This document shows positions 58,211 to 64,000 of a stretch of DNA of 64,000 nucleotides, piece by piece (position 1 is the stretch's first letter; every line of letters begins with the position of its first letter). Under the pieces are notes generated by a model. That model was not told the origin of the DNA. It made no database searches and saw only the letters and a program-made list of their open reading frames with translations. Location of the stretch: NCBI RefSeq assembly GCF_024199795.1, contig NZ_JANADK010000001.1:7130001-7194000 (forward strand), written 5' to 3'. The translations under genes and the position numbers were made by a program. This stretch comes from Bradyrhizobium sp. CCGB01. Its GTDB lineage: Bacteria > Pseudomonadota > Alphaproteobacteria > Rhizobiales > Xanthobacteraceae.

Positions 58211-59164
58211 GTGCCTTCACCGGCTCCCGGCCCCATCACACAACTGACGCTGGAAGAAAGACGCGAACGGCGCCGGCTTCGCCGTGAAAAACAGCGCGAG
58301 AACAACATTCTGCGCGCAGCGAAAATGCACCGTGTGAGGCTCAAGATGAAGGCGGACGGCCTTCCGCCACCGCCTGATTTAAAGAAAACAATCTTCGTAG
58401 GCTGTTCCGGCTGGCGGTACTGGAAATGGCGGGATTCCTTTTACGCGTCCGTGCCGCAGCCGAACTGGTTCCCGCACTACACATCAACGTTCGACACCGT
58501 CGAGATCAACGCGTCATTTTACTCATGGCCGACCGTCGCGAATGTCCACGCCTGGCGCCGCCAGCCGGGTGGCAAGGGCGTCGTCTACACTGTCAAGGTC
58601 TGCGAACTCATCACCCATGTCAAAAAGTTCAAGGGCACGAAGACGCTGATCCGGGACTTCGGGGTCGTCGCGGATATTCTTGGCGAACAGATGGGCTGCT
58701 TTCTGTTCCAGCTCCCGCCAAGCTACCGATACACGAAGGCCCGCCTTGCTGCGATCGTCAGCCAGCTCGATTCCGCACGCCGCAACGTCGTAGAGTTCAG
58801 GCACAAGAGCTGGTGGAATGAGGCAGTCTACCGCGCCTTCCGCGACGCCGGGATCATCTTCTGCTCCTGCAGCGGCCCGCGCCTTCCTGACGAGCTTGTC
58901 CGGACGGCGGACGAGGTCTACGTCCGCCTCCATGGGCCGGAGCGCTGGTATCGCCATAATTATTCGGATGAAGAACTTCTGAAGTGGGCGAACCGGATCA
59001 GGGAGAGCGGCGCGACGCGGGCCTGGGTTTATTTCAACAACGACAATGATGCCCATGCGCCGGCGAACGCGAAGACGCTGCATCGCATGCTGTCCGCTCC
59101 CCGGCCGAAACGGCGGACCGCCCGCCCTCTTTTGGAACCCCGCCGGGACGGAATGCGTGGATAA
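58211..59164 (+). CDS. DUF72 family protein
   Basis: 317 residues from a GTG at 58211. After a charged N-terminus the DUF72 TIM-barrel begins: IFVGCSGWRYWKWRDSFYAS, FDTVEINASFYSWPTVANVH, VYTVKVCELITHVKKFKGTK, MGCFLFQLPPSYRYTKARLA, RNVVEFRHKSWWNEAVYRAF and RAWVYFNNDNDAHAPANAKT. The conserved E-I-N-x-S-F-Y and E-F-R-H motifs are intact. Reaction unknown. Likely co-transcribed with the coiled-coil gene before it. Confidence 0.88.
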   Translation: MPSPAPGPITQLTLEERRERRRLRREKQRENNILRAAKMHRVRLKMKADGLPPPPDLKKTIFVGCSGWRYWKWRDSFYASVPQPNWFPHYTSTFDTVEINASFYSWPTVANVHAWRRQPGGKGVVYTVKVCELITHVKKFKGTKTLIRDFGVVADILGEQMGCFLFQLPPSYRYTKARLAAIVSQLDSARRNVVEFRHKSWWNEAVYRAFRDAGIIFCSCSGPRLPDELVRTADEVYVRLHGPERWYRHNYSDEELLKWANRIRESGATRAWVYFNNDNDAHAPANAKTLHRMLSAPRPKRRTARPLLEPRRDGMRG

Positions 59165-59204
59165 GCGATAGTTGAAGCCGGCAAAAGCCGGGGCGGAGTA
59201 AAAC

Positions 59205-59450
59205 ATGCTTTTCTGGTTTTCAGCGCTGACACTCATGGCCGACGCGCTAGAGGTCATGGAGATGCGACTCCGGCAGATGGCCGCGGGAGACGGCACATCT
59301 GACGAGATGTTTCTCATGGTGACAGAGAAGTTCGACGCCGCCTCAGAGGCCGGCTCGATTTTCATCCGCGGCGGCGACTGCGGTCACGTCCTCGATCATT
59401 ACAGGAAAATAGTCGCGGCGAATGCCGAGCGGCTGTCCGCGGGGCGATAG
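59205..59450 (+). CDS. Small conserved hypothetical protein
   Basis: 81 residues: MLFWFSALTLMADALEVMEM, RQMAAGDGTSDEMFLMVTEK, IFIRGGDCGHVLDHYRKIVA. Helical; the D-E-M-F-L-M-x-T-E-K and R-G-G-D blocks are typical of a Rhizobiales family of unknown function. GGAGTAAAAC precedes the ATG. The region 59460-59640 after it has competing short frames that I could not resolve. Confidence 0.6.
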   Translation: MLFWFSALTLMADALEVMEMRLRQMAAGDGTSDEMFLMVTEKFDAASEAGSIFIRGGDCGHVLDHYRKIVAANAERLSAGR

Positions 59451-59643
59451 GAACGCTGCCGGGGGAGCAACGTTTTTGCTCTTATGAAACAGTTCTTCTT
59501 CGATCTCGCGGGCTGTTTCCGCCCATGACCGGGTTGGACATCCATGCGTATCCCGCCGCGAGGCGCAGGAGCACGCGAAGTTCATCGCGCATCGGATCGG
59601 CGCCGATCCATTTCGAGCCTTATTCCCGCTCCAGGTTCGCGGC

Positions 59644-59913
59644 TTAATGCCGGGCAGTCTTCTTCTTTTTGTTCTTTTTGGCGGTCTTCTTTGCCGCACG
59701 TTTTCTCGCGGGCTTCTTCTTCTCGACGCGCACGCCTTTGAATTTCTTGGCGGTCTTTTTCTTCTTGCCGGGACGCTTCACCGCCATGAACTCGCCCGAA
59801 CTCCTTTCGCGCTTGGTCCATGCGCTCGCGCCGCCAATGGTGCTCTTCGTCTGCGAGCGCTTCTTCACAGCGCCCTTGCGGGCATTGTCGCCCGTCGGCT
59901 TGTTGACCGCCAT
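59644..59913 (-). CDS. Small basic Lys-rich protein
   Basis: 89 residues from the ATG at 59913 (GGAGGAAAC upstream): MAVNKPTGDNARKGAVKKRS, TIGGASAWTKRERSSGEFMA, KKFKGVRVEKK, then an Ala/Lys/Arg tail. Close paralogue of 38083, with a longer basic end. Probably binds nucleic acid. Confidence 0.7.
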   Translation of the reverse strand: MAVNKPTGDNARKGAVKKRSQTKSTIGGASAWTKRERSSGEFMAVKRPGKKKKTAKKFKGVRVEKKKPARKRAAKKTAKKNKKKKTARH

Positions 59914-60045
59914 GTTTCCTCCGTGAACAGAATTTCCGCACAATCAATGCGCGCGATTCCGCGAAGTTCCACAAACGGAAACGCTGTAGCATAGCAGACG
60001 GCCACTGCACGGTAGTGCCCGGGAAACGCTACCTCGGCCGCGATG

Positions 60046-60240
60046 TCACGATTTGCCTTGCTGCTTTTCCTCCGCGGTTTTTCCATCGGAGCTTTTCGAA
60101 CGTTCCTCGAAGCGATCAGCGCCTTTAGGTAAATCGTGCCCCGTCCTGCTCTCTGTTTTTGCTTCATCCCTGGCAGCTGCCTCGCGCAAGTCTTTGGCGG
60201 CCTGTTCGCCCGCCTCTGATGACCTTCGTTTGTCGTCCAT
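60046..60240 (-). CDS. Small charged hypothetical protein
   Basis: 64 residues from the ATG at 60240 (AAGGAGG upstream): MDDKRRSSEAGEQAAKDLRE, AAARDEAKTESRTGHDLPKG, and a Lys/Glu-rich end. Hydrophilic, probably unstructured. Function unknown. Confidence 0.5.
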   Translation of the reverse strand: MDDKRRSSEAGEQAAKDLREAAARDEAKTESRTGHDLPKGADRFEERSKSSDGKTAEEKQQGKS

Positions 60241-60372
60241 TGTCGCCTCCTTGGTCAAAACGACGCTTGTCCGAAATGCTCGGCCCACCGCATGGTTCAG
60301 CCGCAGCGATCCAATCAGATCGCCAAGGCGTTGTTCCCTGGCCCCGCGACTCTCCAGCCGGGAAATTCCTCG

Positions 60373-60648
60373 TCATCGTGCCCGGCGCGCAATAACCGCG
60401 TGGCGCTCTGCGAACAGTTGCGCCATGGTTCTGTTTGCTGCCGGGGACGGATCCAAGCGGATGCAGTCGGCAACTGGCGCAGTAATTAGATAACCCATTC
60501 GGGATAAGCTGGACGCGCAAAGGCGCCTGCGCATCGAAAGCCTGCCTGACAATTCTTCGAGGTCGTTTGCCTCTGGCGAGGCTGCTGGCGCCTCTTTGTC
60601 GGAGCCGTCTGACTCCTTGTTTTGTCGGGGCGCATACACTCCCCTCAT
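60373..60648 (-). CDS. Hypothetical protein, weak
   Basis: 91 residues from the ATG at 60648 (or 97 from 60666): MRGVYAPRQNKESDGSDKEA, then LSGRLSMRRRLCASSLSRMG. Composition is plausible but no family is seen and no ribosome-binding site is strong. Lies directly beside the Rieske fragment, so it could be remnant DNA. Confidence 0.25.
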   Translation of the reverse strand: MRGVYAPRQNKESDGSDKEAPAASPEANDLEELSGRLSMRRRLCASSLSRMGYLITAPVADCIRLDPSPAANRTMAQLFAERHAVIARRAR

Positions 60649-60672
60649 GGCCGCCAAGAATTTCATGTCTGA

Positions 60673-61020
60673 GAACGTGACCGCCTGAAGAGCTTTGCCG
60701 AATATGTCGCGCCCGGCGAGGTCGGCTCCGTTGAGGCATTGACACCGGGGCAAGGTGCAATCGTTCGGCGCGGTCTGGAGAAGCTCGCGGCCTATCGCGA
60801 CGATCAGGGAACGCTCCACCTCAATTCCGCAGCATGTAGTCACGTCGGCTGTTACCTGCACTGGAATGGTTTCGAAGTCTGTTGGGACTGCCCATGCCAC
60901 GGTTCGATGTTCGAAATCGACGGAAATCCGATCAATGCGGAAAGCCAAGGCAACGTAGCCCGCCTTCCGAACAGAATGCGACCCGCCCTAACAAATGATA
61001 AGGCGGCTCCTGGCGACTGA
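60673..61020 (+). pseudogene. FAD oxidoreductase-Rieske fusion, C-terminal fragment
   Basis: One frame reads DRLKSFAEYVAPGEVGSVEA, then GLEKLAAYRDDQGTLHLNSA, ACSHVGCYLHWN and CWDCPCHGSMFEIDGNPINA to a stop at 61020. The Rieske [2Fe-2S] ligands (C-x-H and C-x-x-H) are intact, but the FAD-dependent part that precedes this domain is gone and an in-frame TGA lies just upstream. A 93-residue Rieske protein could still be made from an internal start at 60739. Confidence 0.65.
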
Positions 61021-61058
61021 GGATTCCATATACCGCATAATCTCCCGATGGGGCTTTC

Positions 61059-61364
61059 GTGCGGCAATCCAAAGACCAACAATCCGTGACGTTCGAAACC
61101 GCGATCCCGGCCCAGATGACGGCGATCGACGGCACGTGGCGGCGTCCCTGCGCGGTCAAGACGATTTCGGAAGCCGGAGCGACGCTTTGGCTGGACGTGT
61201 CGATCGAAGGCCTGTCGCTGACCGAATTCTTCCTGGTTCTCTCCTCGACCGGCCTAGCCTATCGCAGGTGCGAGCTGGACGGCGTGAACGGGGCCGACAT
61301 CGCCGTCAAGTTTCTGCGCGCCAAAGATACACAAAAGGAGCGCCTGAAAAGCTCGGCACGCTGA
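61059..61364 (+). CDS. PilZ-like domain protein
   Basis: 101 residues. TAIDGTWRRPCAVKTISEAG then ATLWLDVSIEGLSLTEFFLV and LAYRRCELDGVNGADIAVKF follows the short PilZ-like pattern common in Bradyrhizobium (R-R-x-C/V, a central E/G-L strand, R-R-C-E-L). The c-di-GMP-binding R-x-x-x-R is only partly matched, so ligand binding is uncertain. Start may be the Met at residue 20. Confidence 0.6.
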   Translation: MRQSKDQQSVTFETAIPAQMTAIDGTWRRPCAVKTISEAGATLWLDVSIEGLSLTEFFLVLSSTGLAYRRCELDGVNGADIAVKFLRAKDTQKERLKSSAR

Positions 61365-61388
61365 CGTTCATAAGTGCGCGCGTCGGGA

Positions 61389-61601
61389 TCAAGGCGCGAG
61401 CTGCAACTCCAGCAGCGCCATTCGCTGGAGTGCGGCGACGTCCCGTTCGCCTGTATCCGCGCCCCGCAGGATCGACTCTGCAAGCAAATGGACATGCCGG
61501 GCGTGCACAGGTTCCGGGAGCGTAGCCACGGCCGCCTCCAGCGCTGTCGTCATGAGCTGGACGACGTCGGGCGTGAAAGCAGCGTGGGCAAAGTCCTTCA
61601 T
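61389..61601 (-). CDS. Small conserved helical protein
   Basis: 70 residues from the ATG at 61601 (a GTG at 61631 is also in frame): FAHAAFTPDVVQLMTTALEA, HARHVHLLAESILRGADTGE, VAALQRMALLELQL. The S-I-L-R-x-A-x-x-G-E-R-D, L-Q-R-M-A-L-L-E pattern is typical of a small Rhizobiales family of unknown function. Stress-type promoter upstream. Confidence 0.6.
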   Translation of the reverse strand: MKDFAHAAFTPDVVQLMTTALEAAVATLPEPVHARHVHLLAESILRGADTGERDVAALQRMALLELQLAP

Positions 61602-61665
61602 GATTCCCGCTTGGCGAAGCCGAGGATGCACAATGGCAATGGCGTTCGAGCCTTTCTGGAACGGA

Positions 61666-61690
61666 AACGCCGACGTTCCATTGACGTTCC
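61666..61690 (-). promoter_or_regulatory. EcfG-type promoter
   Basis: On the minus strand: GGAAC, 16 bases, CGTT, an exact consensus match. It ends 64 bases before the ATG at 61601 (34 before the GTG at 61631). Confidence 0.6.
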
Positions 61691-61708
61691 CGGAGAAGGT
61701 TAGGCCTC

Positions 61709-61789
61709 ATGGGAAAGCTGATCATCGGAATTGTGGTCGTCGGCCTAGCGATGACGATCGCCTTCGCGGTCTATGTCATTACGCTCTGA
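61709..61789 (+). CDS. 26-residue membrane peptide
   Basis: MGKLIIGIVVVGLAMTIAFA then VYVITL. A single hydrophobic helix with a Lys near the start. GGAGAAGG lies 8 to 15 bases upstream. Similar in size to the peptide at 27255. Not assignable to a family. Confidence 0.4.
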   Translation: MGKLIIGIVVVGLAMTIAFAVYVITL

Positions 61790-61861
61790 GCACGTGAAGG
61801 CTGTAATTTTCCGTCGGCCTCGCCGAATAATAAAAGTCCGCCCGATCGCTTGGCGCCGTCC

Positions 61862-62718
61862 TTAGATGAACGGGTTTCCCCCCGTCACGGCCAATGTCGC
61901 TCCCGATTTGTAGCTCGACAGCGGATCGGCGAGCATGACATAGGCTGTCGCCAGTTCGGCCGGCTGTCCAGCGCGCTGCATGGGAACCTGCTTGCCGAAA
62001 TTCTTGACGGTGTCCTCCGGCATGGTCGAAGGAATGAGCGGCGTCCAGATCGGCCCAGGCGCCACTGCGTTGACGCGGATGCCCTTGCCTGCGAGCATCT
62101 GCGCGAGCCCGCCTGTAAAATTCTGAATGGCTCCCTTGGTCGTGGCATAGGCGAGCAGGCTCGGGTTCGGCATATCCGAGTTCACTGAGGCGGTGTTCAC
62201 GATTGCGGCTCCCGGCCGCATGTGCGGGACAGCGGCCTTCGTCAGATAGAACATGGCGTGGATGTTGACCGCGAATGTCCGTTCCCACTCCTCGTCGCTG
62301 ATGTCTCCGATGTCTTTGAATGTCGCCTGATGGGCCGCGTTGTTGACCAGGATGTCGATGCCGCCTAGCTCTGACACCGCGCGCTGGACGACCGTCCGGC
62401 AATGGTCGGGATGACTGATGTCGCCCGGGATCAAGAGAGCCTTGCGCCCTTCTCGCTCGATCAGCGCCTTCACCTCGGCTGCATCCTCATCCTCGTTCAA
62501 CTAGGCATGACGATATCAGCTCCTTCGCGCGTGTAGGCGATCGCGACGGCACGGCCGATGCCGCTATCGCCACCGGTGATGATCGCCTTCTTGCCGACGA
62601 GACGCCCCGCGCCTTTGTAGCTTTCCTCGCCATGATCAGGCCGAGGGTTCATCGCGCGCGTTGAGCCGGGCATCGGTTGCTGCTGGGCGGCGAAGGGAGG
62701 CTTGGGATATTCGGGCAT
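61862..62718 (-). pseudogene. Short-chain dehydrogenase (glucose/ribitol type), frameshifted
   Basis: From the ATG at 62718: [40 protein letters not shown] (cofactor motif), [12 protein letters not shown] and a stop. In the next frame from about 62500: [50 protein letters not shown] (Tyr-x-x-x-Lys) to a stop at 61862. A one-base loss near 62503 splits it between the cofactor motif and the catalytic half. It sits between treZ and a stress-type promoter. The second half could start at a TTG, but would lack NAD(P) binding. Confidence 0.75.
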
Positions 62719-62744
62719 GGGACGACTCCTGGATCAGCTCCGCT

Positions 62745-62769
62745 AACGGAGCCTTGCCGGAAGTGTTCC
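62745..62769 (-). promoter_or_regulatory. EcfG-type promoter of the dehydrogenase gene
   Basis: On the minus strand: GGAAC, 16 bases, CGTT, an exact consensus match ending 26 bases before the ATG at 62718 and lying between treZ and the dehydrogenase. Confidence 0.7.
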
Positions 62770-62786
62770 TAGGAGCAGTCGGTACG

Positions 62787-64000
62787 TCAGCACTTCCGCC
62801 CCAGCCGCACGATGATATCGCTCGGCAATACCACCCCCGCATTGCCCGGTCGCAACTGCCATAATGTCTCACCGTCGATCAGCGTCGGCATGGGAAGTTC
62901 CTGCTCGGCGAAATTCGCGACGATCTGCAGCATGTCGCCGCCCCCCGTTCGCCAGCCGACGTTCAATCCGCCCATGCGCGGGTTATCTCCCAGCAAGCTC
63001 CGCTCGGCCGAGACGATCCCCGCTTTGATCAGCGGCACGATTTTTTCACGCCGGATCCGCAGCAGCTGAGCCGTCAGGCCCCGGAATTTAAGGCTGACCG
63101 GGGAACGATCGATATTTGCCCAATCGAGCTTCGACGCGCGAAAGGTTTGCTCATCGCAGGGGTCCGGTATGCCCGCGCGTGTTTCAGGGGTTGAGAAAGC
63201 CTTGAAATGCGCGAACTCCTTGCGCCGCCCCTCGCGCGTCAATTCGGCGGCCTCACCGGACCAATCCGCGAAGAACAGAAACGGTGTTTCGGCCGCGGCC
63301 TCCTCCCCCATGAACAGCATGGGAATGTGCGGATTGAGCAGGACCAGTGCGAGCGCCTGCCCGAGCTTTTCGGGGCTGACCAGCCGTGACAACCGCTCCC
63401 CGTAGGCGCGATTGCCGATCTGATCGTGGTTCTGCGCGAAGAAAATGGTGGCCTCGGGCGGAAGATGCGCGCTCGGCTCGCCTCGCGGCGCCTCGTGAAG
63501 CGGAAAAGTCTCTCCCTGGTAGGCAAATCCCTCCGTCAGCGAACGTGCGAGATGTTCCAGCGGCTTGTCGGCGAACGCGCGATAATAGCCCTCGTCCTCT
63601 CCCGTCAACAGGACGTGTAGCGCATTGTGAAAGTCGTCGCCCCATTGCGCGTCGTAATGGCTCGAGAGCCCTTGCCGGCGATCGAGAAGACGGGCCTGGT
63701 TTGCCTCGTTCTCGAGCATCAGATGGACGCGCCTGCCCGGCAGTTCGTGACGCACCGTCTCAGCGAGCTCGACGAGAAAATGCCGCTCGGAATCGTCTTT
63801 GAGCGCGTGGACCGCGTCGAAGCGCAGCCCGTCGAAGCCATAATCGCGCAGCCACATCAGCGCGTTCTCGATGAGGAATTCACGGACGAACGCGCCGTCG
63901 TGCCCCTCGAGATTGACCGCAGGCCCCCAGCCGGTGGTATGCCGCGCGGTGAAGAAGCTCTCGGCATAGCTGTGCAGATAGTTCAGCTGCGGGCCAAAAT
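62787..64000 (-). CDS. treZ: Malto-oligosyltrehalose trehalohydrolase, 3' part
   Basis: The frame is open from the right edge (FGPQLNYLHSYAESFFTARH) to a stop at 62787, about 404 residues of a protein usually near 580-600. GH13 signatures are visible: YGFDGLRFDAVHAL (nucleophile Asp), LMLENEANQ (acid Glu) and FFAQNHDQIGNRA (His-Asp). The enzyme releases trehalose from maltooligosyl trehalose in the TreY-TreZ pathway, giving osmotic and desiccation protection. treY and other pathway genes would lie beyond the edge. Confidence 0.92.
   Translation of the reverse strand, partial: FGPQLNYLHSYAESFFTARHTTGWGPAVNLEGHDGAFVREFLIENALMWLRDYGFDGLRFDAVHALKDDSERHFLVELAETVRHELPGRRVHLMLENEANQARLLDRRQGLSSHYDAQWGDDFHNALHVLLTGEDEGYYRAFADKPLEHLARSLTEGFAYQGETFPLHEAPRGEPSAHLPPEATIFFAQNHDQIGNRAYGERLSRLVSPEKLGQALALVLLNPHIPMLFMGEEAAAETPFLFFADWSGEAAELTREGRRKEFAHFKAFSTPETRAGIPDPCDEQTFRASKLDWANIDRSPVSLKFRGLTAQLLRIRREKIVPLIKAGIVSAERSLLGDNPRMGGLNVGWRTGGGDMLQIVANFAEQELPMPTLIDGETLWQLRPGNAGVVLPSDIIVRLGRKC

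Overview
The window looks like accessory chromosome from an alphaproteobacterium of the Bradyrhizobium/Rhodopseudomonas/Afipia group (Hyphomicrobiales). This rests on the GC-rich codon use, on several small families I associate with that group (DUF6894 proteins, DUF1236 secreted proteins, DUF892 ferritin-like proteins, the paired basic proteins at 38.1 and 59.7 kb), and on the many free-standing ATP-dependent DNA ligase genes. No rRNA, tRNA, complete transposase, phage gene or CRISPR array was seen. Taxonomy is inferred from family content, not from a marker gene.

Layout. 0-9.8 kb: small genes mixed with broken ones, a Tat-exported metallo-beta-lactamase-fold enzyme, and remnants of a DNA ligase locus. 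9.8-15.5 kb: a cysteine hydrolase, two DUF892 proteins, a PAP2/cupin/DUF3147 operon read leftward, and a row of frameshifted genes. 15.7-29.2 kb: a cell-envelope and stress block (DUF3618/holin-like operon, YidB and GlsB/YmgE-type proteins, an AI-2E family transporter, a YihY/BrkB protein, DNA ligase, RNase HII, DUF1236 and PRC-barrel secreted proteins, a glycosyltransferase). 29-35 kb: small hypotheticals, an Nramp-type transporter and a broken TAXI-type receptor. 35-46 kb: many tiny genes and fragments, an intact DNA ligase, two Hsp20 loci, and a 1.96 kb segment bounded by a perfect 19-bp inverted repeat. 46.4-50.4 kb: a LysR regulator divergent from a four-gene redox/hydrolase cluster. 51.4-64 kb: a chimeric ligase fragment, DUF4142 and DUF2934 proteins, an AlkB-ligase repair operon, a second cysteine hydrolase pair, DUF72 and other small proteins, a frameshifted short-chain dehydrogenase, and the 3' part of treZ (trehalose synthesis).

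The main connecting signal is a promoter motif. Sites of the form GGAAC-N16/17-CGTT, or the slightly looser GGAAC-N17/18-GTT, sit upstream of and point towards about fifteen separate genes or operons here. This is the motif recognised by the EcfG sigma factor of the alphaproteobacterial general stress response. The genes behind it fit such a regulon: DUF892 proteins, DNA ligases with AlkB, envelope proteins, DUF4142, DUF1236 and PRC-barrel secreted proteins, and a dehydrogenase beside treZ. The two Hsp20 genes instead share a heat-shock-type CTTGAAACG promoter core with identical spacing. The regulators EcfG, PhyR and NepR were not found in the window.

The window is also rich in decay and duplication: at least six DNA ligase loci (three near-complete, three fragments), two cysteine-hydrolase cassettes of which one has a truncated partner gene, duplicated small-gene blocks, and about ten genes broken by single-base shifts or stop codons. 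I read it as a stress-response accessory region undergoing gene turnover. I cannot exclude that some single-base shifts are assembly errors.
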